Position numbers and translations under genes: made by a program. Shown here one piece after another: positions 9,159 through 17,840 of a DNA stretch of 64,000 nucleotides (position 1 is its first letter; every line of letters begins with the position of its first letter). The notes under the pieces are model-generated. The model did not search any database and was not told the DNA's origin. It saw only the letters and a list, made by a program, of their open reading frames with translations. The stretch is from SCN-70-22 sp046327755 (GTDB lineage: Bacteria > Gemmatimonadota > Gemmatimonadetes > Gemmatimonadales > Gemmatimonadaceae): NCBI GenBank assembly GCA_046327755.1, contig JAXLXW010000016.1, positions 1 to 64,000 on the forward strand, read 5' to 3'.

Positions 9159-9391
9159 GCTGGGACCGGACCATTCGCGAATCGCATCGCTGGGTGTCGT
9201 TGGCGTTCACGGGGGGAGTCATCGCCAACCTCGTGGCGCTCTGGGGGAAGCAGCAGTCCACCATCATCGGGCTGCTGGCGCTCATCCCGCTGATCATCCT
9301 CCTGCTGAGCGGGCTCTATCTCTTCGTGCGCCCCTTTCTCCTGCGCCGTCGGCGCGTCTCGCACGTCTCGGGCGCGGCGGGGAGGGCGTGA
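9155..9391 (+). CDS. Small membrane protein with two predicted helices
   Basis: 78 residues. There are two hydrophobic segments (about 14-30, WVSLAFTGGVIANLVALW; about 38-60, IIGLLALIPLIILLLSGLYLF) and a basic tail LLRRRRVSH. I do not recognise a family. ATGA and TGATG overlaps with its neighbours make it part of the ArsR-SRPBCC operon. Function unknown. Confidence 0.75.
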   Translation: MSWDRTIRESHRWVSLAFTGGVIANLVALWGKQQSTIIGLLALIPLIILLLSGLYLFVRPFLLRRRRVSHVSGAAGRA

Positions 9392-9873
9392 TGCCGAAGG
9401 GGACGTCGCCCACCGAGCTCTCGGCGTCGGCGCGCATCGACCAGCGCATCGCGGAGCTGGGCGACTGGCGCGGGGAGACGCTGCAACGCATGCGCACCCT
9501 CATCCATGACGCAGTTCCCGATGTGGAAGAGACATGGAAGTGGATGGGGACGCCGATCTTCGAGCACCATGGGATCATCTGTACCGGTGAGAGCTACAAG
9601 GCGGTGGTGAAGTTGACGTTTGCCAAGGGGGCGTCGCTCCCGGATCCGGCGAAGCTGTTCAACTCGAGCCTCGACGGGAACGCGCGCCGGGCGATCGACA
9701 TTCGGGAGGGAGAGCGTGTGGACGCGAAGGCGTTCAAGGCGCTGGTGAAGGCGGCGGCGGCGCATAACGAGTCGGCAGGGACGCGAGGGAGAAAAGCCGG
9801 GGCCACCGCGAAGGCGGCGGCGAAGACGCTCGGGAAGGCGAAGGTCAAGGCGAAGGCCACTCCCAAGCGGTGA
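9391..9873 (+). CDS. DUF1801 (YdhG-like) protein with a Lys/Ala-rich tail
   Basis: 160 residues. The N-terminal 115 residues have the DUF1801 pattern: I.ELGDWRGETLQRMR, VEETWKWMGTPIFEHHGIICTGESYKAVVKL, and FNSSL....RRAIDI. The function of the family is not established. The last 40 residues are almost only Lys, Ala, Gly, Thr and Arg (KAGATAKAAAKTLGKAK, then KAKATPKR), like histone-H1-type tails, and probably contact nucleic acid. The ATG at 9391 overlaps the previous stop by one base. Its stop overlaps a GTG start (GTGA) of the next gene. A second DUF1801 gene lies at 61.7 kb without this tail. Confidence 0.85.
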   Translation: MPKGTSPTELSASARIDQRIAELGDWRGETLQRMRTLIHDAVPDVEETWKWMGTPIFEHHGIICTGESYKAVVKLTFAKGASLPDPAKLFNSSLDGNARRAIDIREGERVDAKAFKALVKAAAAHNESAGTRGRKAGATAKAAAKTLGKAKVKAKATPKR

Positions 9874-10736
9874 TCCCTGCTTCCCGATCCTCCCACGCGC
9901 GTTGGCTCCTGCTCGCCGCGCCGCCGGGTGCGGCGAGCATGCTGGTGCTCGCGATCGGTGGCGTGGGGTACGCCACATGGACTGTGCAGCTGGCGGCGAT
10001 TGCGCTCGCCGGTGCGCTGGCGCTGGGCCTCCGGACACTTGCCCGCGCATGGCGCGGGGGCGCGTGGGCGAATGGCCTCCTCATGGTGTCGGTGGGCGCG
10101 CTCGCCCTCCCGTTCCTTCGCACAGCCGACGGCCCGGCGCGATGGATCTCACTGGGCGGGATGCTCCTCTACGTCGCCCCGGCCGTGCTCCCCTCGGCGA
10201 TCGCGTCGTTCGCCGTGCTGCTTCGTGACACGCCGCGCAGCGAGCGGGGGGCGCTCGTCGCGATTCCGGTGGCCGCCGCGCTGCTCGCGCTCCAGCCGGA
10301 CGCGTCGCAAGTCGTGGCGTTGCTGGCGGCGTGCGGCGTACACCTGACGCAACGGAGGCGCTGGACTCCAGGGCGCCTCCTCGCCCTCGGCGCGGTGGCA
10401 CTCCTCGCGGCGTGGAGCTTCACGCGTCCGGATCCGCTCCAACCGGTACCGCACGTGGAGGGGGTCTTCGCCCTCGCGCTCGGTCGGTCGATCGTCGCGG
10501 GGCTCGCGGTGATCCTGGCGGCGGCCGCCTTCGTCGTTGGAGTGGCGCGCTCCGCCGGCCGCAACGAGTCGTGGCACGTCGCGGTCGCGACCTACTACGC
10601 AGCGCTCTTCGCCTGCTCCGTCGCCGGGCTCACCCCTGCCCCGCTCATTGGCTACGGGGCCGGTCCATGGTTAGGCTTCGGTATGTTGGCGGGAGTCGCG
10701 CGAGGGCTCGAGGTGGCGACCGACCCGGCTCCGTGA
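9870..10736 (+). CDS. Polytopic membrane protein of unknown function
   Basis: 288 residues with about eight hydrophobic segments, e.g. SMLVLAIGGVGYATW, LAAIALAGALALGL, LVAIPVAAALLAL, VAGLAVILAAAAFVVGVA. No signature motif is recognised. The GTG start is coupled to the preceding stop (GTGA). It is probably the last gene of the ArsR-led operon, with 25 bp before the next gene. Confidence 0.7.
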   Translation: MIPASRSSHARWLLLAAPPGAASMLVLAIGGVGYATWTVQLAAIALAGALALGLRTLARAWRGGAWANGLLMVSVGALALPFLRTADGPARWISLGGMLLYVAPAVLPSAIASFAVLLRDTPRSERGALVAIPVAAALLALQPDASQVVALLAACGVHLTQRRRWTPGRLLALGAVALLAAWSFTRPDPLQPVPHVEGVFALALGRSIVAGLAVILAAAAFVVGVARSAGRNESWHVAVATYYAALFACSVAGLTPAPLIGYGAGPWLGFGMLAGVARGLEVATDPAP

Positions 10737-10761
10737 CGCGCGCCGCATCGTCTCGCCGTCC

Positions 10762-11436
10762 ATGTCCCGTTCAGGCGTCATCGCTCGCTCCTTCGTTGGC
10801 GTGATGGTCCTCGCCCTTCCGATCTTCGTCGCGGCGGGGCGCTGGGACTTTTGGAACGGGTGGCGATACGTCGCACTCGCCGTCGTCGGAACAGCGCTGA
10901 CCCACGCGCTGGCCCGCGGCAACGCAGGCCTCACCGTCGACCGGGCCGCGCGTGCGCGAGAGGGCGAGGCGTGGGACCGACGACTGCTCGGCGCGATCTT
11001 CGGCAGCACCGTGGTGATGTACGTCGTCGCCGGTCTCGACGCGGGGCGCTTCGGATGGTCGGGACCCGTCGCCTGGTGGGTCCCGGTCGTCGGCGCGACG
11101 GTGATGCTCTCGGGGCAGCTCCTCTTTGCCATCGCCAGGCGAGAGAACGCCTTCTTCTCCAGCACCGTTCGCCTGCAGGAGGATCGCGGACACGAGGTGT
11201 GCGACCGAGGCGTGTATCGCCGCGTGCGTCATCCGGGGTACACGGGGATGCTGCTCTCGATCCTTGCCTTTCCCTTCGTGCTGGGCGCCTATTGGTCACT
11301 AGGCCCGGCGCTCTGCACGGCGGCGCTCCTCGTCGTGCGTACGTGGAAGGAGGACCGATTCCTGATGGAGCGGCTGACGGGCTATCGCGCCTACGCGGAG
11401 CGGACGCGATGGCGCCTGGTGCCCGGGGTGCTCTAG
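10762..11436 (+). CDS. Isoprenylcysteine carboxyl methyltransferase-like membrane protein
   Basis: 224 residues. Four to five membrane helices are followed by the ICMT/PEMT C-terminal signature: GVYRRVRHPGYTGMLL, then WKEDRFLMERLTGYRAYAERTRWRLVPGVL. The RHPGY and E..F.....GY.AY elements form the AdoMet-binding region in this family. Substrates of the bacterial members are mostly unknown (lipid or prenyl-type acceptors are likely). A second, shorter ICMT-like protein is at 20.2 kb. Confidence 0.85.
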   Translation: MSRSGVIARSFVGVMVLALPIFVAAGRWDFWNGWRYVALAVVGTALTHALARGNAGLTVDRAARAREGEAWDRRLLGAIFGSTVVMYVVAGLDAGRFGWSGPVAWWVPVVGATVMLSGQLLFAIARRENAFFSSTVRLQEDRGHEVCDRGVYRRVRHPGYTGMLLSILAFPFVLGAYWSLGPALCTAALLVVRTWKEDRFLMERLTGYRAYAERTRWRLVPGVL

Positions 11437-11446
11437 ACTGTCTCGC

Positions 11447-11917
11447 ATGGATACCGACGCCCCAGCGCTGACGGACGACCCACGCAACCGCGGGGTGCTG
11501 GACTACCTGGCGGCGCGCGCCCCCGGCAGCGCTGTGCTCCAACGACCGGAAGCAACCCGCACCCCGTACCTTGGGAGCGGAAGCCATCCCGACATCGTCG
11601 AGCGTGTCTGGAAGGGGCTGTCGACCGCGCTCCCGGAGGACTGCCGAGCGATGGTGCATGGCACGCCAGCGCTGGTGCACCCGGTGAGCGGCCTCGTGCT
11701 CGCTGTGGCGATCGGGACGCAGTATGCCGTGCGATTGCGTGCGGCAGACCTGCCGGCGGCGACGGCGCGCGGGGCGAAGACCAGCACGCGATGGAGCGGA
11801 GGTGATACGCTCGACGTGCGCGAGGCGTTAGGCGCGGACTGGATACTCGGCGGGTGGATGCCGGAGGAACCGACCTGGGTCGGCGCCTGTTTCTTCGAGG
11901 AGAGCCCGGGGCGCTAG
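11447..11917 (+). CDS. Hypothetical cytosolic protein
   Basis: 156 residues, not recognised. It has no signal peptide or membrane segment and is rich in Ala, Thr and Trp. Two parts look structured: SGSHPDIVERVWKGL..ALP.DCRAMV (about 45-70) and LVHPVSGLVLAVAIGTQYAVRL (about 74-98). The C-terminus has ALGADWILGGWMPEEP.WVGACF. Starts 10 bp after the ICMT-like gene, so likely co-transcribed. Codon usage matches its neighbours. Confidence 0.65.
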   Translation: MDTDAPALTDDPRNRGVLDYLAARAPGSAVLQRPEATRTPYLGSGSHPDIVERVWKGLSTALPEDCRAMVHGTPALVHPVSGLVLAVAIGTQYAVRLRAADLPAATARGAKTSTRWSGGDTLDVREALGADWILGGWMPEEPTWVGACFFEESPGR

Positions 11918-11990
11918 GCCCGGAGGCGCGCGATGCGCCGACGCGCCTCACTCTCCCGCGCCTGGCGCTCCGCCTTTCATTCCTGCCGCG

Positions 11991-12779
11991 ATGCTCGATC
12001 ACTCGACCTTCCCCCCCTCGACACGCGCCGTCATCGCCGGCTATGCCGCCACGCCGATCACGGACGGCGAGTCCGGCGGAGCGGTCTACCGGCTCGAAGG
12101 GGACGGATTGGTGTCGTGCCATCTCAAGCACGGACGCCACGACGTGGCAGAGGCGATCAGCCGCGAGGCCACGAGGCTCGACTGGCTCGCCGGGCGCATC
12201 GCGGTGCCGCGACTCGTCCACTTCGAGCGCAGCGCGGACGCGGCGTGGCTCGTGACGACGACGCTACCTGGGCGAAGCGCGTACGCACTGCTCGAGGAGC
12301 ACCCGGGGGAACGACTCGCGATCGCGAGTGCCGTCGCCACGTTCCTGCGCGCACTGCACGCGATCCCGCTGGCCGACTGTCCCTTCCACGCCGGTGAGGA
12401 ATTGCGGCTGTCGGAGGCGCGGCGACGCCTCGACGCCGGCGTGGTTGATGCATCGGACTTTGACGAGGCGCGCACCGGGTGGAGCGCGATGCAGGTGTGG
12501 GAGACGATGGTCGCGCTTCGTCCCGCGCAGGCGACACGCGTCGTCACGCACGGTGACTACTCGCTGGACAACGTCTTCCTCGATGCGGGGCGCGTGACGG
12601 GGTGCCTGGACGTGGAGCGCCTCGGGGCAGGCGATCCCTACCAGGACGTGGCGATCTGCTGGCGCGACCTGGGAGCGTTCGGCGCGGAGGTTCAGCGGGC
12701 GTTCCTTCAAGCGTACGGCATCAGCTCGCCGGACCCGCAACGCCTCGAGTTCTACCTCTGCCTGGACGAGTTCTTCTAA
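11991..12779 (+). CDS. APH(3')-like aminoglycoside phosphotransferase
   Basis: 262 residues, collinear with APH(3') enzymes over their whole length. Visible matches are SGGAVYRLEGDG, the ATP-site Lys46 in CHLKHG, EATRLDWLAGR, LRALHAIPLADCPF, the catalytic loop VVTHGDYSLDNVF (Asp189, Asn194), the metal Asp207 in GCLDVERLG and the closing LDEFF. The family phosphorylates the 3'-OH of kanamycin or neomycin-type aminoglycosides. The segment after the metal Asp reads DVERLGAGDPYQD, where well-known enzymes have DCGRLGVADRYQD. The catalytic set is complete, so an active kinase is plausible, but the substrate could differ. It has the same base composition as its neighbours and no mobile element nearby. 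Confidence 0.88.
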   Translation: MLDHSTFPPSTRAVIAGYAATPITDGESGGAVYRLEGDGLVSCHLKHGRHDVAEAISREATRLDWLAGRIAVPRLVHFERSADAAWLVTTTLPGRSAYALLEEHPGERLAIASAVATFLRALHAIPLADCPFHAGEELRLSEARRRLDAGVVDASDFDEARTGWSAMQVWETMVALRPAQATRVVTHGDYSLDNVFLDAGRVTGCLDVERLGAGDPYQDVAICWRDLGAFGAEVQRAFLQAYGISSPDPQRLEFYLCLDEFF

Positions 12780-12808
12780 TCTTCCGCGCGCTTGTGGCGG
12801 TCCGGGGA

Positions 12809-12839
12809 CGCGTCTACTTTGCGCTGCAAAGCAGACGCG
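12809..12839. terminator. Imperfect 14-bp hairpin between the APH-like gene and the next gene
   Basis: cgcgtct-a-ctttgc pairs with gcaaag-c-agacgcg, with one A.C mismatch and a tiny loop. It starts 30 bp after one stop and ends 12 bp before the next ATG. It could end the upstream transcript or fold in the leader of the downstream one. There is no T-tract. Confidence 0.45.
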
Positions 12840-12851
12840 ACGCGGGGCCTC

Positions 12852-13436
12852 ATGGATGGTCAATCGAGCACGTGGAAGCGGCGCCTTCGCGGCGCCATCG
12901 GGAACGCCCTCGTATGGGGGGGCGGATTCGCAGCGCTCGGCGCCTCCGTCTTCACGGCGTTGAAGGTGTCCGGGTTCATCTATGCCCCAATGCCCTGGCT
13001 GTTGGGCCTCGAGATCACGCTCAAGCTCGGGCTGTTTGGCGCAATCTCCGGCGGGGCGTTCGCCGCGGTGATTCGCTTCGCCTACCAGGGGCGGCGCCTG
13101 GCCGACATCAATTGGAAGCGCTTCGCCCTCACCGCTGGTGTGGCGACCGGCATCTTCGTCCCGCTCTTCATGCAGACGATGAACGTCATCTCGGGCGACG
13201 GGATGGTCCCATGGGGTGACGTGCTGGACGACGGAGTGCTGCTGTCGGTGTTCGGCGCCATTGCGGCCGGGGCCTCGCTCAAGCTGGCGCAGCGGGTGAC
13301 GGGGGGCGGTGACGGTGTGGATGCAGCCGATGCGTCCATCGAGAGCCTCGGAGACTCAGGGGAACGGCTCGGCCTCCCGCAGGGTGAGGGGGCCGCGGCG
13401 ACGCTCGCGCCGCGCGAACGGTCGAAGCAGCGCTGA
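12852..13436 (+). CDS. Hypothetical membrane protein
   Basis: 194 residues from the ATG at 12852 (an earlier in-frame GTG-like start at 12792 would run through the hairpin). Predicted membrane segments lie near residues 17-40, 52-75, 98-115 and 128-145 (ALVWGGGFAALGASVFTALKV, GLFGAISGGAFAAVIRFAY, VATGIFVPLFMQTMNVI, LSVFGAIAAGASLKLA). The tail is acidic then basic and likely cytoplasmic. No family recognised. Confidence 0.7.
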   Translation: MDGQSSTWKRRLRGAIGNALVWGGGFAALGASVFTALKVSGFIYAPMPWLLGLEITLKLGLFGAISGGAFAAVIRFAYQGRRLADINWKRFALTAGVATGIFVPLFMQTMNVISGDGMVPWGDVLDDGVLLSVFGAIAAGASLKLAQRVTGGGDGVDAADASIESLGDSGERLGLPQGEGAAATLAPRERSKQR

Positions 13437-13470
13437 CGCACGCGGGGTTTCGGGGGCATCTTCCCCGCGC

Positions 13471-13494
13471 GTGCCTCCGCACGTGCCTCCGCAC
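13471..13494. repeat. Two tandem copies of a 12-bp repeat
   Basis: gtgcctccgcac is present twice head to tail just upstream of the serine hydrolase gene, followed by a partial third copy (gtgcac). The unit contains an inverted pair (gtgc/gcac), so each copy can form a small hairpin. Confidence 0.6.
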
Positions 13495-13527
13495 GTGCAC
13501 TACGGCATCACTCCCCCCGGAGCCCCC

Positions 13528-15273
13528 ATGCGACGCCACTCTCCCTTGCCCTCCCGCACCGGCGCGCGACGCATCGTGCGTGCGACCCTCGTTGCGATGT
13601 TGCAGCTGTCGGCCGTCACCGCGCCGAGCCTCGCGCGCGCCCAGCACGTGATCGGTGCGCGTGACGCTCGTGCGTTGCGCGCTGACTCGGTCTTCCAGCG
13701 CTTCGACCGCACCGACTCGCCGGGATGCGCGCTGGGGGTATACCAGGACGGGAAGGTGCTCTATGCCCGCGGCTACGGGATGGCGAGCCTCGAACTCGGC
13801 GTGGCGCTCTCGCCGCGCTCCGTGCTCGACGTGGGGTCGATCTCGAAGCAGTTCACGGCGATGGCGGTCCTCATGCTGCAGCAGGAGGGGAAGCTCTCGC
13901 TCGACGACCCGATCAGGAAGTACATCCCGGAGATGCCCGCCTATGCCGACCGGCTGACGCTGCGTCGCGCGCTGTCGCAGACGAGCGGGCTGCGCGACCT
14001 CTACGTGATGTGGAGCCAGACGGGGCGCACCTTCGCCGGCGACACGATCGACGCGCTGCGCGTGATCACACGCTCGGCCGAGCCCAACTACGAGCCGGGG
14101 GCGCGCTACCTGTACACCAACTCGGGGTGGATCCTCGCGGCTCAGATCGTCTACCGGCTGACGGGGAAGACGCTGGCCCAGTTCGCCGACGAGCGGATCT
14201 TCAAGCCGTTAGGCATGCTGGACACGCGCTACCTGTCGGACGCGTCGCTGATCATCCCCAACCTGGCGACGGCGTACTCGCCTCGCGCGACCGGCGGCTT
14301 TCGCGTGGCGCGCTCGCCGTACGACGGGGCGATCATGGGAGCGGGGGCGGTGCACACGACGGTGGAGGACTTCGGGCGCTGGCTCGCCAACTACGACGCC
14401 GCCACGGTGGGGAGCCGCGAGATCATCGCGACGATGACGACGGCGACGACGCTCAACGACGGGACGCCGGCCACCTCCGGGGCGTCGCAGGCCTACGCCG
14501 TGGGGCTCAACGTGGGAACCATGCGCGGGCTGCGCGTCGTGTCGCACGGCGGAAGCTGGGCCGGGTACCGCGGACACTTCCTCCGTTTTCCAGATCAGCG
14601 CATGGCGATCGCGACGTTCTGCAACCTGTCGACGTCGGGACCGGATTCGCTGGCACGCAAGGTGGCGGGGATCTACCTGGGGGACCGCATGCAGCCCGAC
14701 AGCGCGACCGAGTGGGGGGTCGCCCTGGCGGCAGCGCCACGCGTGGAGGCGCCCGTGTCGGAGCTGCGCGCGCTGACCGGGGTGTGGCGCAATGTGGAGC
14801 GCGGCGAGGTGCGACGCTTGCGGCTGTCGGGCGACACGCTCTTCTCACTCGACGGCGAGCGCTCGCGCGTCGTCGCGTTAGGTGGCGGGCGCTATCGCGC
14901 CGGGAACGCGACGGAATTGCGGTTCGAGGGCGTGGGGGGCGCACCGTCGCGGATGGTGACGCGCACGGCGGCCGAGGCGGTGACGTGGACGCGCGCGGAC
15001 ACGGTCGCGCTCACGGCCGCGGCGCTGGCCGAGTACGCCGGCGAGTATCGCAACGACGAGATCGAGACGACGCAGTCGTGGCGGGTGGAGAAGGGAGAGC
15101 TGGTGGCGTATGCCAACAACCGCCGCCTCGGCGTGATGGAGCCGACGTACAAGGACGGATTCGTGCGCGGCGGGGCGGTGTTCGACGTACAGCGCGACGC
15201 CAAGGGGCGCGTTTCCGGCTACCTGGTGGAATCGGGGCGGGTGCGTCACCTGCGGTTCGTGCGGGAGCGTTAG
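13528..15273 (+). CDS. Secreted serine hydrolase, class C beta-lactamase / D-aminopeptidase family (S12)
   Basis: 581 residues with a Sec signal peptide (VRATLVAMLQLSAVTAPSLARAQ). The penicillin-binding fold carries SxxK in DVGSISKQFTAMA, YxN in YLYTNSGWIL and the third motif as HGG in VSHGGSWAGYRG. These are the active-site elements of S12 serine hydrolases. Residues after about 390 form an added beta-rich domain (LTGVWRNVERGEVRRLRLSGD, YAGEYRNDEIETT), as in many Gemmatimonadota and Bacteroidota members. The physiological substrate is unknown (peptide, ester or beta-lactam). The ATG at 13528 is chosen to give the signal peptide. Confidence 0.9.
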   Translation: MRRHSPLPSRTGARRIVRATLVAMLQLSAVTAPSLARAQHVIGARDARALRADSVFQRFDRTDSPGCALGVYQDGKVLYARGYGMASLELGVALSPRSVLDVGSISKQFTAMAVLMLQQEGKLSLDDPIRKYIPEMPAYADRLTLRRALSQTSGLRDLYVMWSQTGRTFAGDTIDALRVITRSAEPNYEPGARYLYTNSGWILAAQIVYRLTGKTLAQFADERIFKPLGMLDTRYLSDASLIIPNLATAYSPRATGGFRVARSPYDGAIMGAGAVHTTVEDFGRWLANYDAATVGSREIIATMTTATTLNDGTPATSGASQAYAVGLNVGTMRGLRVVSHGGSWAGYRGHFLRFPDQRMAIATFCNLSTSGPDSLARKVAGIYLGDRMQPDSATEWGVALAAAPRVEAPVSELRALTGVWRNVERGEVRRLRLSGDTLFSLDGERSRVVALGGGRYRAGNATELRFEGVGGAPSRMVTRTAAEAVTWTRADTVALTAAALAEYAGEYRNDEIETTQSWRVEKGELVAYANNRRLGVMEPTYKDGFVRGGAVFDVQRDAKGRVSGYLVESGRVRHLRFVRER

Positions 15274-15372
15274 GCGCGGCGCGCCGCGGGGCGTTGCCGG
15301 GCGCGGCGGCAACACTCGCCCGCGGGGGAACCGTGGTGCGGCGCGGGTGTAGTCGCGACATCGTCCCTCGAC

Positions 15373-15402
15373 GGCGATGCCGGTTGCGTCACCGGCATCG
15401 CC
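15373..15402. terminator. Perfect 12-bp hairpin after the serine hydrolase gene
   Basis: ggcgatgccggt-tgcgtc-accggcatcgcc. The stem is perfect, the loop is 6 nt, and there is no T-tract. It lies 100 bp after the stop and 35 bp before the next ATG, so termination or a leader structure are both possible. Confidence 0.55.
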
Positions 15403-15437
15403 ATACCGTTCCCCAGAGGCTGTCCTTCGAGGATCCG

Positions 15438-16058
15438 ATGCGCGTAGTAGCCCTCGTACTCCTCCTGTTGTCCGGCGTTCCTGCCGTCGCCTGTGCGCAG
15501 CAGCACCCGCCCTTCAAGGAAGTTGCCGACTGGAACGGGGCGGTGCTGGAGAGCGCCGAGATCACGTATCGCGGCACGACCGCTCGGATGATCGAGCGGC
15601 AGCCGCGGATGGTGGCGACCGCGCGATGCTGTCTGCTGATCCGCGAAGAACTCAGGTTCGACCAGCCGATTCCAGAGCTCCTCCCCACCGAAGGAGAGAT
15701 CGTGATCGGGTTGACGCGCGCCGATACCCGCGTGCTCGTCACGATACGCCTGCACGGCACGAGCTTCTGCGTGAATCACGCGGCGTTGTGGCCGCAGCGC
15801 GACGGGTCGCTCGAGGGGCGGGTCAAGGCGGTGCTCCCCAACGAGAACTTCTACCTCAACGCGCGGCTCCAGTTCGACCACACGGAGCAGAAAGGGCGCT
15901 GGGACCTGGTCACGGGCGACGGTCGGTTCAACATCCGCTTCGTCTTCAGGGCAGGGCGGCCGGAGGATGGGCCGCTGCCCGCGTACTGGACGCAGCGCGA
16001 GGCGGCGTCGGTGCGGCAGGCGAATCGGCGGGAGCGGGAGCCGCACTGTGCGGAGTGA
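15438..16058 (+). CDS. Secreted hypothetical protein
   Basis: 206 residues with a clear signal peptide (VVALVLLLLSGVPAVACAQ) and a GAGG ribosome-binding motif 8 bp before the ATG. The mature part is beta-rich and includes a Cys-Cys pair (TARCCLLIREEL) plus FCVNHAALWPQRDG and RFNIRFVF. No family recognised. The paired cysteines and export suggest a disulfide-stabilised periplasmic protein. Confidence 0.75.
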   Translation: MRVVALVLLLLSGVPAVACAQQHPPFKEVADWNGAVLESAEITYRGTTARMIERQPRMVATARCCLLIREELRFDQPIPELLPTEGEIVIGLTRADTRVLVTIRLHGTSFCVNHAALWPQRDGSLEGRVKAVLPNENFYLNARLQFDHTEQKGRWDLVTGDGRFNIRFVFRAGRPEDGPLPAYWTQREAASVRQANRREREPHCAE

Positions 16059-16178
16059 CGCCGCCCCGCGTTGAGCGAGCGGTTTGTGCCGACGCGCGAC
16101 GGGTGAGAGATTCCGCGCGACTTCGACCCCGCTCCGCTTGCCGCCCGTCGCTCCGCTCGCCGCTCGCACCCCTCGCGC

Positions 16179-17765
16179 GTGAACCACCCGCGCGCGCTCG
16201 CCCCGGCGGTCCTCATTCCCATCCTCCTCATCAGCGTGCTCGGTGCGGTGGTGGGGATGCAGCTGCTCACGACGCTCGGCGTCACGCCGAACACGTCGCT
16301 GATCGGGGCGCTGCTGGCGATGGTGATCGGGCGGCTCCCGCTGGCGCCGCTGCGCGTCTTTCGCTCGGTGCACGCGCAGAACCTGGCGCAGAGCGCGATC
16401 TCGGCGGCGACGTTTGGCGCGGCAAACTCGCTCCTGCTGCCGATGGGTGTGCCGTGGGTGTTGGGGCGTCCGGAACTCGTGATGCCGATGTTTGCCGGCG
16501 TGGCGCTGGCGATGCTGCTCGACGCGACGCTGCTCTACCGGATGTTCGACACGCCGGCCTTTCCGGCGAGTGGGGCGTGGCCGCCGGGGCGCGCGGCAGC
16601 GGAGGCGATCCGCGCCGGCGATGAAGGGGGGAGACGCGGCGCGTTGTTAGGCGGGAGCGTGGCGCTGGGGATGCTGGGGTCGTGGCTGCGCGTCCCGATG
16701 GCGGCGTTCGGGACGGCGTTCATCGGGAACCCGTGGGCGCTGGCGATGTTTGGATGCGGCCTGCTGGCCAGCGGATACGGAACGCGCGTGGCGGGGGTGG
16801 ACCTGCTGGCACTGCGCATCCCGCACGGGATGATGATCGGTTCCGGCGTGGTGGCGTTGGGGCAGGTGGTGGCGTCGATGCGCGGCCGGAGCAGCGGCGC
16901 ACCTAACGCGGCTGTCGACCGCGCAGCGGTCGCGCCCGGCGGCGGCGTGGGGCGCACGATGGGGCTCGGCTTCGTGGGATTCGTGGCGATTGCGGCAGTC
17001 ATCGCGCTGGCCGGAGGGGTGTCGGCGGAGCTGGGGCCATTGCGGCTGGCGGGATTCGTCCTGTACGCGGCTCTGGCGGCGCTGGTGCACGAGATCCTGG
17101 TGGGGTTGGCGGCGATGCACTCGGGGTGGTTCCCGGCGTTTGCGGTCGCGCTGATCACGCTGCTCGTGGGGATGCTGCTCGGCTTCCCGCAGGTCCCGCT
17201 CGCGCTGCTCGCCGGCTTCTCGGTGAGCACCGGGCCCGCCTTCGCCGACATGGGTTACGACCTCAAGGCCGGCTTCCTCCTGCGCGACGAGGGGCGCGAC
17301 GCGGCGTTCGAGCGCGCAGGGCGGCGGGAGCAGTTCATCGCGGCCATTGCCGCATTCCTCACGGCGGGAGTGGTGGTCCTGCTGGCGTGGCGCGGCTACT
17401 TCGCGCGCGACCTGGTGCCGCCGGTGGCGCGGGTCTACGTGGCGACGATCCAGTCGGGGGTGGAGCCGGGCGTGGCGCGGGCGCTGCTGCTGTGGGCGAT
17501 CCCCGGGGCGGTGTTGCAACTGGCGGGAGGGTCGGCGCGACAGCTCGGCGTCCTGCTGGCGACGGGGCTGCTCATCGCCAATCCCGCGGCAGGGTGGGCG
17601 GTGCTGGCCGGGCTCGCGGTTCGCCTCGCGATGCCTCGGCTGCGCCCCACGACCGACCCTCGCGCGCTGGAGGCGATGGCGGCAGGTTTCATCGCCGGCG
17701 ACGCGCTGTTCGCCTTCGGCGACGCGATGGTGCGCCAGCCGTCGGGGGCGCCGAGGGGGCACTGA
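16179..17765 (+). CDS. OPT/YSL-family oligopeptide transporter
   Basis: 528 residues with about 12-14 membrane segments. The OPT-like features are QNLAQSAISAATFGAANSLLLPMGVPWVLG near the N-terminus, conserved Gly/Pro-rich helices, and FSVSTGPAFADMGYDLKAGFLLRD in the second half. The family imports small peptides or metal chelates with protons. It is the first gene of a cluster with DUF1177, AroM-like and peptidase E genes, which argues for uptake of a small peptide or related amide. The GTG start has no obvious ribosome-binding site. It is somewhat shorter than eukaryotic OPTs, normal for bacterial ones. Confidence 0.8.
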   Translation: MNHPRALAPAVLIPILLISVLGAVVGMQLLTTLGVTPNTSLIGALLAMVIGRLPLAPLRVFRSVHAQNLAQSAISAATFGAANSLLLPMGVPWVLGRPELVMPMFAGVALAMLLDATLLYRMFDTPAFPASGAWPPGRAAAEAIRAGDEGGRRGALLGGSVALGMLGSWLRVPMAAFGTAFIGNPWALAMFGCGLLASGYGTRVAGVDLLALRIPHGMMIGSGVVALGQVVASMRGRSSGAPNAAVDRAAVAPGGGVGRTMGLGFVGFVAIAAVIALAGGVSAELGPLRLAGFVLYAALAALVHEILVGLAAMHSGWFPAFAVALITLLVGMLLGFPQVPLALLAGFSVSTGPAFADMGYDLKAGFLLRDEGRDAAFERAGRREQFIAAIAAFLTAGVVVLLAWRGYFARDLVPPVARVYVATIQSGVEPGVARALLLWAIPGAVLQLAGGSARQLGVLLATGLLIANPAAGWAVLAGLAVRLAMPRLRPTTDPRALEAMAAGFIAGDALFAFGDAMVRQPSGAPRGH

Positions 17766-17840
17766 TCGCCTCGCCGTTCCGCCACGGCGCCGACTCGACG
17801 CACTCGTTATGCACCCGCCCAATCCACGACTCCGCACGCG

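Noticed and set aside
11991..12779. Recent horizontal acquisition of the APH-like gene
   Set aside because: GC content, codon use and spacing look like the neighbours, and no transposase, integrase or inverted terminal repeats are nearby.
13725..16058. 777-codon plus-strand frame across the serine hydrolase and the following gene
   Set aside because: Only its last 206 codons (from 15438) look like a real protein. The rest is an Arg-rich shadow of the serine hydrolase in another frame.
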